Positions 1-11,334 of a stretch of DNA of 64,000 nt are shown one piece after another. The position numbers and the translations under genes are program-made. Below the pieces are notes generated by a model that saw only the letters and a list, made by a program, of their open reading frames with translations, ran no database searches and had not been told where the DNA came from. The stretch covers positions 14,263,388 through 14,327,387 of the forward strand of contig NC_068980.1 of NCBI RefSeq assembly GCF_016808095.1, read 5' to 3'. Numbering within the stretch: the first letter of the stretch is position 1; each line of letters starts with the position of its first letter. The stretch comes from Vigna angularis. Lineage: Eukaryota > Streptophyta > Magnoliopsida > Fabales > Fabaceae.

Positions 1-724
1 AAGTCCAATGGTGCAATCTAGTTTGCTATGATGCTAGTGCAATAACCATGATTTTAATGTGACTGGTTTGGGTTTTGTGCTTTGGTGTGTGACGTTCTTG
101 AGGTCTCCAAGCAGCATAATCCCTTCTTCAACAGGGTAGCATCTTAGGAAGGGGAAAACTTGTTGAATTGGCTTCAAAAGTGGAACTCCAAGCTGCATCT
201 TTTGCATCAGAGTTCAACAACACTTCATCCAATTTTGGCTACAAGCGTTGCAGAATTTTACAGCAACATCCTTTGTCCAATTTTAAGCATTGTTTCAAGA
301 AATTTACCATTTTGTATCACGGAACATTTGAAGTTTATTTGGTTTTTCATTTGGCAACTTAAAGTGGCTTGGAAAAATGCTTTTAAGCAATTTCAAGTGC
401 ACAATCAAACATTGTAATAGCTTAGTTTTCGCATCTTAGTGTGAAAGTGTGTCAAGGGGCTCAAAGTGTCACTTGCACTTTCACTTAGTACCGTCTAACA
501 TCTTTCATTTACATTTGCATTCTTTTCTTTAAATATGCTTGAATGTTTTTATGTTTTAAGTCTTCGTGATACATAGGAGCGTGTTTCATTTAGAAAAACC
601 TTTATTTGGTTTCTAGGTGTATTTCATTCTTGCATTCAAAAAAGCTTTTGAAAGATTTCTACCTAGAAACTAAGGTAAGAAACAACAAAAAAAACTCTGG
701 CTAGGAAGGACAAGGTTCTTAAGC
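1..724. other. No gene recognised; probable retroelement 5' region
   Basis: Short open frames only, with no recognisable domain. The stretch precedes a gypsy-type gag remnant and may be its leader or LTR; no TG...CA boundary or primer-binding site was found. Confidence 0.3.
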
Positions 725-1675
725 TTGTCCATTTGTGACTCACCTCTCCTTCCCGGGAGCTATTTGGTTCATTTTACCTCTAGAATCTTTTTAGAAATCC
801 TTCCCAAAAATCTAAAAAGTTTGATGTCTTGTTATAGTTCCTATAGGTCTTCTTGTTCATATATGTCCTTTCGGTCTTCTAATTTTGATAAGCCACTTAG
901 TTACAAAGACATTAAAAGAGAACATGACAAAGCTAGAAGGAAGACTTATTCATTTCATGAATTTGAGAGGATTGAGGATGATTTATATCATCAAGCTAGG
1001 GAAAATATTCCATTCTTTGGTGAGGATATTGGTGCATTAACATACCTAGCTTGGGAAAGAGAAATTGATGACATGCGTCCATTTATTGCCAGAAAAAGTA
1101 AACCTGAATCCTATTTCCATTCTAGCAATAGTGAATCTTATGTCCTTAGTCTCTACACTTCTAGATTTGAAGCGCATGCAAGATAGTGGTGGGATGAAAG
1201 ACAATATCATGTTAGGATAGGTAGAAAGTCCTCCATTCATGATTGATATGAATTAAAATCTTGCATGAGAAAAGAATTTGTGCTTTTAACTATTAAGAGA
1301 AACCTACAATTACTGAGAGATTACATTGAAAATGGAAAAACATTTCTTAAAAGTTTAAATAACAATGGTTTCCTTATTAGAGAACTAGAATTTGAAATTA
1401 GCTTTAAGGAGTTGAAAGCTCAGAAGATAAAGTTGAAGGTTAAGAGACTACAAAAAGAGGTTGAGGAAAAGAGAAGAGAAGAAGAAGAGAGAAAGGAACA
1501 AGAGAGACAAAAAAGAGATAGAGAAAAAGAAGAGAGAAAACAAGAAGAAAGACGAAAAAGAGAGAGAGAAGAAGAAGAGAAAAGGAAAGAAAAGAGACGA
1601 GAAAGCAAGAGAAGAGAAGGGGAAAAGCGAAGAGAAGAAGAAAAGAAGAAAGAAGAGGAAAATAAAGAGAAATAG
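725..1675 (+). pseudogene. Ty3/gypsy-type gag remnant with charged coiled-coil tail
   Basis: One reading frame interrupted by two nonsense codons, a TAG at 1184-1186 and a TGA at 1244-1246. The part from about 890 carries a plant gypsy capsid-like pattern: YLAWEREID, then W-rich ARxWWDE directly after the first stop, then YELKSCMRKEFV. From about 1430 to the end the protein is almost entirely K, E and R, so it would form a long charged helix. No zinc knuckle is visible. Downstream the frame fades into unclear sequence and is then joined abruptly to a different (Tekay) pol. I read it as a fossil gag of another gypsy family; the family is not certain. Confidence 0.55.
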
Positions 1676-2025
1676 TAATTGATTCTAAAGGCAACTCCTA
1701 CTCTTACGATTACCATGGAACCTAAAAGGGAAGGTTTCTCATTCTTTACTTCTTTTCCAATCATTGTGCACTCTTCAACTATTAATTTTTCTTTTAAAAC
1801 AATTGTCATTTCTTATTCTGTGCAATCATTTTCAAAACATGGCAATTTGAATCTTGAGTTAATGTTACCCTTGTGCAAACAAGTAAGTCAAGATAAAAAT
1901 CAAATAACTTGTGAATATGGACTTCCATTTTTCCAAGACTACATATAAGAAAATTTTTACCAATACAAGCCCTTCATTTTGTCTCCTTGTTTTTTATTAC
2001 ATCCTTTTAATCATATTAATGTTTG
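1676..2025. other. Degenerate retroelement sequence between two remnants
   Basis: An 89-codon open frame at 1679-1948 has no clear domain but follows the gag remnant and may be a piece of its pol. The junction with the Tekay pol lies near 2025. Confidence 0.3.
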
Positions 2026-2942
2026 ATGGATGAAGTTCTTAAAAGACTATGAATTTGATGTTCTTTATCATCCGGGAAAAGCTAATTTTGTAGCAGATGC
2101 ATTGAGTAGAAAGACAGTTCATATGTCTGCCTTGATGGTCAGAGAGTTGGAGTTAGTGGAGAAATTCAAAGATCTGAGACTACATGTGGAATTTGAATCA
2201 GATTTTATCAAGTGCAGTAATATAGTGGTTTCGAGTGGTCTTATAGGTCGTATCAAAGAGAAACAGCTAACTGATGTCGAGCTACAAAAAATAGTGAGTT
2301 TGATGGGTACAGATCAGGGTAAGGAGTTTGTTTTGGGAGTTGATGGTATTTTGAGATTCAGAGGCGGAGTTTTTGTTCCTAATGATGATTAGCTAAAGAA
2401 ATTGATTCTTGAGGAAGGACACCAGAGTCGTTTTAGCATGCATCTTGGCATGACTAAAATGTACCATGATCTTAAAGAATCTTTCTAGTGGTCAGGGATG
2501 AAAAGAGATGTAGAACAATTTGTTTTTTCTTGCTTGACTTGTCAGAGAGCAAAGGTGGAGCATCAACGACCTAGGGGTTTGTTGCAGCAATTGGAGATTC
2601 TTGAGTGGAAGTGGGATAGCATAGCTATGGATTTTCTTACCTATTTACCACGGACAGTTAGAGGTCATGATGCTATTTGGGTTATAGTTGATAGGTTAAC
2701 TAAGAGTGCTCATTTCTTGGCAGTGAACTTGAGGATGTCTATGACGAAACTTGCTCAGTTGTATATCAGAGAAATAGTGAGGTTACATGGAGTACCGTCG
2801 AGCATTGTGTCTGATAGGGATCCACGATTCACCTCGAGGTTCTGGTAGTCCTTATAGAGTGAGATGGGCAACAGATTACAAATGAGTTTAGTCTATCATC
2901 CCCAGACAGATGGGTAGTTAGAGAGAATGTTGAAAGGCTTTT
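2026..2942 (+). pseudogene. Tekay-type chromovirus pol, RNase H end to integrase core (5' part)
   Basis: The reading begins with the end of RNase H (FLKDYEFDVLYHPGKANFVA, then DALSRK). It passes through the HHCC zinc-binding part of integrase (HQSRFSMHLG, then CLTCQRAK) into the catalytic core (WDSIAMDF with the first Asp, IVSDRDPRF with the second, VYHPQTDG). Single-base stops break it, for instance at 2390-2392 and after SRFW at 2846-2848. The catalytic Glu region is where the frame stops abruptly at about 2942; it resumes at about 4997 after an insertion. Protease and reverse transcriptase are absent. This is a 5'-truncated, inactive Ty3/gypsy element whose 3' LTR follows at 5766-7451. Confidence 0.8.
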
Positions 2943-4996
2943 TGTCGCACAAAAGTCAACAAACCTAAGTTCCCCCTAATGTAGTATAGGGGCAACCTAG
3001 GGTCTAATCCGTGGACTTGGTATTTGTTAAGCTAGAAATTGTAGAATTAAAACCTCATTATTTAAAAATAAAGCTAGGTGGGGAAAAGAAAAATTAACTG
3101 GAATCTAAAAAGGGAAACTAAAAGAATTAATATCTAAGTAAAATTAATGGAAAAAGGGAAAGAAAACAATGCATGATATCTATCCTATACTACTGTAACC
3201 AATGTAATCTAGACTAAAAGAACCTAACTAATGCAATTAAAAGAATCCTAAAAACTAAAAAAACTAAACCAGAATTCACACTCCAAATATCAATTACGAA
3301 AGACATCCTAATTCTACTAAAGAGAATTAATGATACAAAATCTGAAAAAAAACACTCTAGTTGAGACAACAATATTGAAACAAGATTAAAGCAAAGTTTC
3401 CTAAATCTATCATATCTCAAACCAACTAAGTAAAGATTCATACAAGAAATTCAGATAAGGACAGTTTCTAGACTTAACAAACATTGAATTGATAAAAAAA
3501 ATTTCAGTCACTCTCAGGAAGACATCCTGTAATATAAAGCCCACTTTGGGTCTTTGAGTTCATATTTCACAACTTGAAGTAGTGACTCTCGCTCAATTTA
3601 TCAACCCAGTATTTGTAAAATCCAGAAACATGTCATAGCACTCATCAGAAACATCATAAAACTACTCTAAAAGCAATAAGCAACAGAATCAAAATATCAA
3701 CTCTATAATATGAAAACATCATCAAACTAAGAAACGAATATCAACTGACTAGAATCAATGCAGGAAAGAAAGATACTACAATCTAAAATATAAGCAGAAT
3801 CAACAACAGTGCTGAAAAAGTAAATTCAAATGCAAGAAATGTAAATTGAATTGAAAGGCAATCAAAGAAACGTAAACTAGAACAAATGGAAACATAAACT
3901 TTGTATTGAAATTTGAAATCGAAAATACAAGTGATACCGGAGTTCAAAGAATCCACCGTCTGTCACCCAATGGAATGATCCAAGAACGCCAATGCAAGAA
4001 TCAAAGTATCTACTCCTAAGAAAGCAGTAAATCTAAAACTAAAGCGAGAGAATGAAACCCTAAGCTAGGTACACTGTCTGTCACCCAATATACGTACTCT
4101 ACACCTTACAAGACTTCCCTTTATATAGGGAGAGTCCAAAACAGAAAAAGAAAGAAAGAGGGAAAGGGGGAGGAACTGAAAACAAACATGGAAGCTTCGC
4201 GATTAACTCCAACTGACTCTGACCAGGTTCTTCAATCGTTCGAGCTTCACACGTGCTTATGATCAACTTCCAGTCGATCAAGCTTCTCTAGTCTGATCAA
4301 CTTGGGTTGGCTTCCTTTTTGGTTCGAACATCCTTTTGGGCTTGCTTCCTTTTTGGGTCGTGGAGCTTCTATCTCGTGCCAATGAATGCTTTAATCTGGT
4401 CCAACCTTTAATCACTAGTTCGCTGGATGTATCTTAGGTCAGCCTTCATCTCGGGCCATGGAGATTGCATCTTTAATTCATTGTTCTCCTTCTCACTGGA
4501 ACCCTAGCTCGTGGGTTGAAAATTGGAAGAAAACCCCTCTTCATGAACCCTAAATATTTTGCACAAATGATATGCGAGACTTTGAACCCCTTCCAAATCA
4601 GCTTTGCCGTCAACGCACCGTTTCACTAATTGCATAAAAAGGGCTTCAGCCCAACTCCACGCCAAGCCTGCACATTGCTCTTTCAATCAGAACTACTCAG
4701 CAGCCAACACACAAAGGCTTCAGTCCACTGACCCAATATCATCAGCCATTGCCAGCCCATTTCAACTCATTTAGCATCAACCCCCTTTCTTTATTAATAC
4801 ATGCAACATTAACATAGCAAATAAAAAAATAAACTGGCAAAATAAAAATGATAAATAAAGCCTAAAAGAAATGAAATTCTATTTTAAATTTTTTGAATAT
4901 TTTTCTAAAAGAGAAAATTGCTAATTATTTAAAAAACCTATTTTATTTAACTAAAAAGAGAAAATAGGGAAAAATAGAGAGTTACCAGATCCAATC
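2943..4996 (-). mobile_element. LTR-like insertion (about 2.05 kb) splitting the integrase
   Basis: The integrase reading stops at 2942 and resumes at LEDLLRTCV (about 4997), so the intervening 2 kb is an insertion. It starts TGTCGCAC and ends AATCA, fitting TG...CA ends, and has no coding capacity. A TATA box on the minus strand near 4120-4127 and pyrimidine-rich DNA beyond it suggest a solo LTR in minus orientation. Flanks ctttt and cttga only partly match, so the target duplication is eroded or the ends are a few bases off. The motif gtctgtcacccaat occurs twice (about 3957 and 4076). Confidence 0.5.
4120..4127 (-). promoter_or_regulatory. TATA box of the inserted LTR
   Basis: Minus strand reads TATATAAA within CCCTATATAAAGG, in the expected kind of LTR context. 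Function is inferred. Confidence 0.4.
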
Positions 4997-5750
4997 ACTT
5001 GAAGATTTGCTGAGGACGTGTGTGTGGGATCATTTGTGAGTCTGGGATGAAGTGTGATCGTTGGTAGAGTTCACCTACAACAACAATTATCAGACTAGCA
5101 TTGGTATGACACAGTTTGAAGTACTGTATGGTAGACGATGTCAGACGCCTCTTTGTTGGTTTCAAGAGGGAGAATCAGTATTAGTTGGACCTGAGTTGAT
5201 ACAATAGACAACTGAGAAAGTGAAGCTCATACAAGAAAGGATGAAAGTCTCTCAGAATAGGCAGAAATCCTATGCTAATTAGAGACGAAGACCGTTAGAA
5301 TTTGCAGTTGGGGATCACATTTTCCTTAGAGTGACTCCTACTACTAGTGTAGGAAGAGCCATTCGTTCAAGGAAGTTGTCTCCAAGGTTCATTAGTCCGT
5401 ATCAGATTTTGAGACGACTAGGGCCAGTGGACTATGAGATAGCTATGCCTCCTCAATTGTCAAATTTACATCCTGTGTTTCATGTCTCGCAGCTTAAAAA
5501 GTACGTGTCATATCCCTCTCATGTGCTTGAAGTAGAAGATGTACATGTTAGAGATGACTTATCAGTAGATGTTCAGCCTATGGAGATTGTGGAGAGCTAG
5601 ACGAAACACCTTAGAGGAAAGATCATCAGTTTAGTCAAAGTTGTCTAAGATAGTAGAACATGTGACTTCACTTGGGAGTTAGAGGGAGTCATGAGAGAGT
5701 CGTATCCTCACATGTTCTCTAGTAAGTCTAATTTTCGAGGTCGAAAATTT
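4997..5750 (+). pseudogene. Tekay-type chromovirus pol, integrase end and chromodomain (3' part)
   Basis: Continues the integrase seen upstream: EDLLRTCV, then EFTYNNNYQTSIGMTQFEVL, YGRRCQTPLCW, the GPELIQ-TTEKVKLIQERM helix, and the GRAIRSRKLSPRFISPYQIL and HPVFHVSQLKKYV blocks typical of chromovirus integrase C-termini. After a stop at 5598-5600 a decayed chromodomain is readable (VKVV, then DFTWELEGVMRESYPHMFS), the module thought to steer insertion to heterochromatin. Stops occur in LIQ*TTEKV, YAN*RRRP and before the chromodomain. The element is inactive. Confidence 0.8.
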
Positions 5751-6584
5751 TGTTGTTGGAGAGAATTTAAGAACCTAAAAAATTGAGTACTAGAGTTGAT
5801 AGGTGTATTAAAATAATGACACCGACTATTTTATTATAAAATAATAACATAATATAAATAGAATTTTATAAATTCGTCTCATTATCTAAATCACCTTCTA
5901 TCTCTAAAACACTATTCTCTTAACCTTTCTACCATTTCTCTAAATATTCTAACTCCTTCATCCTCTATTTAACGATCAGGAGGTACCTAGGCGATTACTG
6001 CGTCGAGGTCTACAACTTCAACCGATCAATTCGTTGTTTAAACCAAGTAAGTCAAAAAAACCCTTTTCTTTGGCATTCTAGGGTTGTTGATCATGCACAA
6101 GGATTTTGTTTTTGCATGGATCAAGAATCTCTCTTCCTTGTTTCTTGGTTCGATTGAAGTTCTAAAGTTGGTCTTCAATCACCAATAAGTGATGTGTAGG
6201 TGTTTTAGAAATTCCTTGCGGTGAAAACAATCTGCAGAGTGTTTTGAGTTTGGGCAGTTGAGTTAGAGGTAAAGGAAGCTAGTGTTTTCTTTCAATTTGA
6301 GTTATAAAGTATGTGTTGGTAATGTGATAGTATGGAAATTCAATGTATGTAAATTTTGATGCTTGATGTGTGTGCTGTTTTGGTATGTATGATTGATTGA
6401 ATGAACATGATTATATGAATTTTTGGTTACAAGTGATTATTGAATTTTATGTGTGCTTGGGTAGGTGAAGGATGATTGTATAAATTATTTACAATAGAGA
6501 AAAATTTGGTTGTAAAGATGGTAGTTGTAGTTTGGTGATGATTGGAAGAGTTTTAGGTGCACAATTGTGTTCAGCTTTCATCTG

Positions 6585-6735
6585 TTATACGTCGTTCGGT
6601 CTTCAATTGTGTTCGGCCTGTGTTCAACTTGTGTTTCAACGTCGTTCGGTCTTCAACTGTGTTCGACCAGTATTTGTCCTATGTTCGGCCTTCATTTGTT
6701 TGTGACCGTTCAGTCTTCAACTGTTATACACCATT
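6585..6735 (+). repeat. Short tandem repeat inside the LTR
   Basis: Variants of cgttcggtcttcaactgtg recur about every 50 bases. Open frames over it are an effect of the repeat. Confidence 0.5.
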
Positions 6736-6894
6736 CGATTTGCATCTGGGCTCTTGTTCCCTTTTCTCGCGGACCAACATACAAGAATGCTTTCAAACTT
6801 AGGACAACAGGGGTCTTCATATTCTTCACCTTGTAACATCATCAAAATCATTGTCTTCAGGACACCAATGCTCCTCATTGGTAACAAATTCCGT

Positions 6895-7210
6895 GCTGCA
6901 GAGTTATGCAGACTCGCTGAGCGAGTGGAGTCGCTCAACAAAAGGTTAAGGGTCTGGAACACTGTCTTCTCATTCGCACAGCGAATTGGGTTGTTGAGCA
7001 AGTGAATTAGGGGTCTGGATCACTGTCTCCAATTTCGCACAGCGAGTTGGGTCGCTGAGCGAGGAGTTGGGTTCTGGAAGCATTGCATTTTTATTCGCAC
7101 ATCGAGCTGAGTCGCTGAGCGAGAGGTTTGGGGTCTGGGAGTACTGTCATTTTATTCGCATAACGAGCTAGGTCGCTGAGCGAGAGGTTTGGGGTTTAGG
7201 ACCACTGTCT
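6895..7210 (+). repeat. About 60-bp tandem repeat with TCGC...GCGA palindromes
   Basis: Roughly five units, each with a gtctgg...cactgtc lead followed by ttcgcacagcgag and tcgctgagcgag. The equivalent part of the solo LTR at 24530-24980 holds an expanded array of the same kind. Confidence 0.7.
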
Positions 7211-7451
7211 ATGTATAGAGTTATAGTTAGTTTTCTTTTTGAGTACTTATAGTTTCTCGGTGGACCTTTGATACACCATTATTGTATATAGTTTTGATAC
7301 TAGTACATTCTGTATATAAGTTATGTTTATAGTTTTTTTTTAATGAATATAAAGATAACTTTATACTCCTTGTCCATAATGTTAACTTATCTATCATATT
7401 ACCTATGTGATGATTATTATATAGTTTTATGTTATATTTTGGGATGTTACA

Positions 7452-8690
7452 TTAAAGATTTGCCATCCTATTTCAAAAGTTGTTAGAAAGTTTAATTCAA
7501 CAATCTTTTAGACATATATTACTTATATTCTCATTTTTCTCGAGAAACATGCACTCTTAGGTCAAGATATATACATCTCATGTGTAAGACTTGATATTAA
7601 TAGATGGTTCGATAACGACTTAGATGAAATAATATACCAAACAAAAAATAAAATTTCACTGTGATAAACTCTAACCATGGTTGTGATACTATGCTAATAA
7701 GTAGATTTTAAGCTTAACTAAACTTCATAAAATTGATTTGTAAGGTGATGTTTGTACCCATTTATATATTATAAATTGACTTTATATCTAGTCAATATCA
7801 TACTTGCAACATAACTAACATCATTCTTCTGTTTTTGTATCACTTGGTACCCAAAACTCCAACACTTGATATTCAATTAGATTTTGAGTTAGTTTATTTT
7901 TAAAACAACTGAACTTATGGAAGGTATATAAGTTGAAGATGTTGCTCCGTGCAATGAATATAAAATATTATTTAATAATTGTTTTATTGTACTAATAAGA
8001 AGAAACATCAAGAAAATAAGAATGAGAACAAATATATATTATATAGAAATGAAGAGAACAATTTTGGTCAATATAAAAAAGTGTTGTAGTTGTGATGAGA
8101 AATTTTTTTTGAAGAAAATGAAAAAGAGTAATAAAAAAGAAAATTAAAGAAGAAGAGAAAAATGTTTAGAGAAAAAAAAAAGAAAATGAGTTTGGAGAAA
8201 AGTAAGTAAAAGAAAGGAAGTTGAGAAATCAAGCGAAAAAGATAGAAGAAAAGAGAAAGGTAGAAGTCAAAGAAAAATAATTAAAAAAACAGAGAAAGAA
8301 AAAAAAATAACAATAGAGAAATATATATTTTAATTATGTAAACGTTGTTTGTTCATTCAATTAGATTTTGTTTTTCATAAGATTTCTAAACAACTTTTCA
8401 TTTGCTATTAATTAACCAATAATGTTTGTAGGAGTCCCTTTTCTTAAATGGAAAATTAATAAAATTAATATTTTATCCTAGTACCAACTTAATCTTTGTT
8501 TCTCTAAAATGAAGTTTACTCATGGATGAATGCTTTTGAAAAATGAGAAAATGTAACAAGAGTTATAAATGGATAAGAAATATTTAATATATGAAACATA
8601 TAATTTATGTTTGTATTTGACTAAGATTTTCAATTTACTCCAATTGGGCTTCGATGTCTTATATTTGCACCTTGGTACCTTGTTTTCCAA
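7452..8690. other. No gene; AT-rich, with a purine tract
   Basis: No domain-bearing frame on either strand. About 8095-8325 is almost pure A/G on the + strand. Confidence 0.5.
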
Positions 8691-9806
8691 AGGTCACACC
8701 TATGGGTGTTGCTTCCTCTACCACCACCTTATTCCTGTTTTACTCCTCTCTTTATTTTCTCATTCTTATTTTACCCTTAGTAAAATTTTAGGGTTAATAT
8801 TTTTTAACCTCTACCCACTCCAATCCTCTACATGTATGCAGCGACAATTCTTCTTCCTCTTTATCGTTCGTCCCCTCATTGTTTCATTGTGATCTTCTTT
8901 CTCTTTTTCACGTTCCACTTCTTCCTCTCATTCTTTAATTGTGATAGAATTGTGGTCTCAGAGTGTGGTGGACTTTCATTAGCTGGTGTGCTTAGTGAGA
9001 GATTGCAAGTGGTGGTGGAAGCAATTGATCAGTCGTGCCAATATCGGTGTGTGGTGGTGGTGTGATGATGCTTGAAGGATTCGTCGTGAAGGTGCGTAAT
9101 AAACCCTAAAAAAACAAACGTATAATCTTTAAACGGATGTGAGCATCCCTCAGCGGATGTCAACATCCGTTTAAGGGAAAATGGATGTCGATATCCGTTT
9201 TGTTGACATCCGTTGACGGATGCTCACATCCATTTAAAGTTACATGTTTATTTTCCAGTTTATTTTTATTAGTTTATTTTTTTATATTAATTTTGGAGAT
9301 ATTTTAATAATGTAATTTATATGTTTTGATGTATTATTTTTTAGTATATTTTTGATGTATTTTAATAATGTATTGTTGAAGATCTTTATTGTTATTAGTT
9401 TATATTTATATTTTTTATTTTGTAGTTATATATAATTAGTTTTTTGTTTAATGTTTTTGTATAATATATATTTTTTATATATGGTTTTTGTATTCTTTAA
9501 CAATTTTATAATTATATAAAAAATTATTTATTAGTTTAATTATATGAAATATATAATTTTATTATATTAATATTTTTGTAATTAAAACAAATAGATGTGG
9601 TGAAGTTGGGGGGTGAGAATCTAAAAAGAGAGAGAAGAAGAGTTGGGAGGTGGGGCTGAGTGAAAAGTAAAAATGGGTAGAAAGATAGGGTTTGAGTTTA
9701 AAGTAAATAAATAGGGTTAAAAATAAAAAAGGTTATTTTTGTAATTAATTTTTTTTTCCAGAAGGTTGGGGAGGTGGAGGGAGCAACACCGCACACCTAT
9801 TAACAC
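8691..9806. mobile_element. Putative non-autonomous element with terminal inverted repeats
   Basis: The left segment near 8691-8730 (cacacctatgggtgttgctt, followed by a CTACCACCACC block) is the imperfect inverse of the right segment near 9770-9804 (ggtggagggagcaacacc, then gcacacct). The interior is AT-rich, lacks a coding region and holds a strong hairpin. No target duplication was resolved, so the ends are approximate and the superfamily unknown. Confidence 0.45.
9127..9239. repeat. Strong 39-bp inverted repeat (hairpin)
   Basis: Arms 9127-9165 and 9201-9239 are inverted copies with about three mismatches. They are built from GGATGTnnnCATCC modules, with a further GGATGTCGATATCC palindrome in the loop. 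Confidence 0.8.
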
Positions 9807-10109
9807 TTAATTGGGTTTAATTCACGATCCAGGGTCGCTCTCCCTTTGTTCGTCGTCGTCCCTGCTTCGATTTCGCGCGGAAAGGAACACACATTGTATT
9901 TGGATCTGAGATCTGTGCAGAACGACTAGAGGAAACCCTAGGATTGAACTTCATTTTTCTCTCTCCTTCTGTGACGACAATGCGATTGAAAGGAGAGTGT
10001 AGGAGAAAAAAAATTGAGATTTAGGGTTTGACGGCAGAGACAGAATACAACAGCTACTTAGAAAATAATTTAAAGGACGAAGGATAAAATTGTAATTTCA
10101 TTTTTCAGA
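9807..10109. other. No gene recognised
   Basis: Locally GC-richer sequence with pyrimidine-rich, UTR-like stretches but no supported frame; could be a gene relic or transposon flank. Confidence 0.3.
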
Positions 10110-10202
10110 CGGGTAACGGTATCCGCGAGTACGGATATTGTGATACCCGAACCCGACCCGTTAACAAGCGGGTATTAAAATACCCGCTACCCGCGGGTAA
10201 GA
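10110..10202. repeat. GC-rich cluster of GGGTA/TACCC palindromes
   Basis: Contains the perfect palindrome gcgggtattaaaatacccgc (about 10167-10186), plus acgggtaac, gacccgttaac and cccgcgggta. It resembles a transposon end but has no identified partner. Confidence 0.6.
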
Positions 10203-10205
10203 GGT

Positions 10206-10860
10206 ACGTTCTCTAACTTCTTCAAGGTGGTCGAGATTGTACATCGTCATCTTCCCAAACATGTGTTAAGGTAATTTGGGTATGGTAGCTATCCCATGGT
10301 CGCCAAATGTTGTTCCATAGGCTGAGTTAGTAGCCATTGATAATTGTGGGGTTATGCTTTGCCAAGCATGTGTAGGTCAAATTCACAGTAGCCTCCTTTC
10401 CATCTGCATATTTTTCAGGGATACCTCTAGTTGTTCATAAAGGTATCCTATCCTTATGTTATTCGTATTGTTGAGGACGATTGACTGAGTCTCGTATCTC
10501 AACTTCGTTGGCATCTCCCAAATGATATACCAGTGAACAGAAGATCAAAGTCAGAATATGGTTTATTGGTAGGTAACCAAACAATGTTTATGTATTTATG
10601 TTATGAAAATATGTTAATTAATTTGTTGTTTTCATCATTGTAGGGAGCTACCAGACAAGTTATGACAATCTTATAGAGGATGATTGATTATCGTGATGTG
10701 AGTAAGGGCACTATAGTCTGAGGTAAGACTAACAAGGCGTTACAAATAGCTCATGAGACGTCCGAAGAACATGCCCTTAACAATAGCTCGTGAGACGTAC
10801 GAAGGTGGCAATGTAGACGTTAAATGTTCATCTATATCTGACGAACAATGTGTTTATTTA
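10206..10860 (+). pseudogene. Plant mobile domain (PMD) gene remnant, MULE copy A
   Basis: Broken frames spell the C-terminal part of a plant mobile domain protein (also called aminotransferase-like or MAIL type): a stretch like RHLPKHVLR-FGY, then ISTSLASP..YTSEQKIKVR, then after a probable intron GATRQVMTIL-RMIDYRDVS and GKTNKALQIAHETSEEHALN. A second, closely similar copy is at 15996-16411. Several stops and frame changes make it a pseudogene. It faces the MULE/OTU gene remnant at 11335-12314 tail to tail, and the same arrangement recurs in copy B, so both genes belong to one mobile element. PMD genes are known both as host genes and as cargo or parts of plant transposons. Confidence 0.6.
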
Positions 10861-11334
10861 ATGATGGTTTGACCTATGTTGATTGACATGTAATACCAAC
10901 GTTTTTATTATGTCTTACGTTGTTTTGAACTTCAAAGTAATGTTTCTAACTAAAGAACTTCATATTTAATATTTTCATTTATATAATCTGTTTACATAAC
11001 ACAAATATCAATCCTGATGCAAGTTTACATTACGTGTATTGATGTCCATCAACTCTATAATTGTTTGCATCCTATTGACAATAAAAAGATGACAATGCAT
11101 GAGCCTAGTGGTAACAATGGGAAGACGATATGATATCCAACATCGGTAAAGGATAACCTTCTTGTAGGTGTACATATAAAGATAAAATTAGGAAATGAAA
11201 CTTATTTTATAATAGTATAGAAACTAATAACTTTACCTGCATAAAATAAGAACCATGAATATATCCTATACTTATTAGTCGATGTTGTTATATATTAAAA
11301 GGTGGCCTAGTATGTAGGGGGAAGATTATAGTAT

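Larger units (their letters stand above)
5766..7451 (+). mobile_element. 3' LTR of the Tekay-type gypsy element
   Basis: Begins at TTTAAGAACCT (TG changed to TT), just after a purine-rich ggagagaa tract and the chromodomain, and ends GGGATGTTACA. The same start, the shared block cgatcaggaggt (about 5975 and 23640) and the same end recur in the solo LTR at 23428-25870, which fixes both boundaries. At 1686 bp it is shorter than that copy. It contains two families of short tandem repeats. Confidence 0.75.

Noticed and set aside
1420..1809. Minus-strand open frames rich in Ser, Phe and Leu
   Set aside because: They mirror the purine-rich Lys/Glu coding of the gag tail on the other strand.
4504..4686. 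60-codon minus-strand frame in the LTR-like insertion
   Set aside because: Too short, no domain, and located in LTR sequence.
8569..9065. Two overlapping + strand frames
   Set aside because: Low-complexity Leu/Phe/Ser composition, overlapping the end of a putative transposon, no domain.
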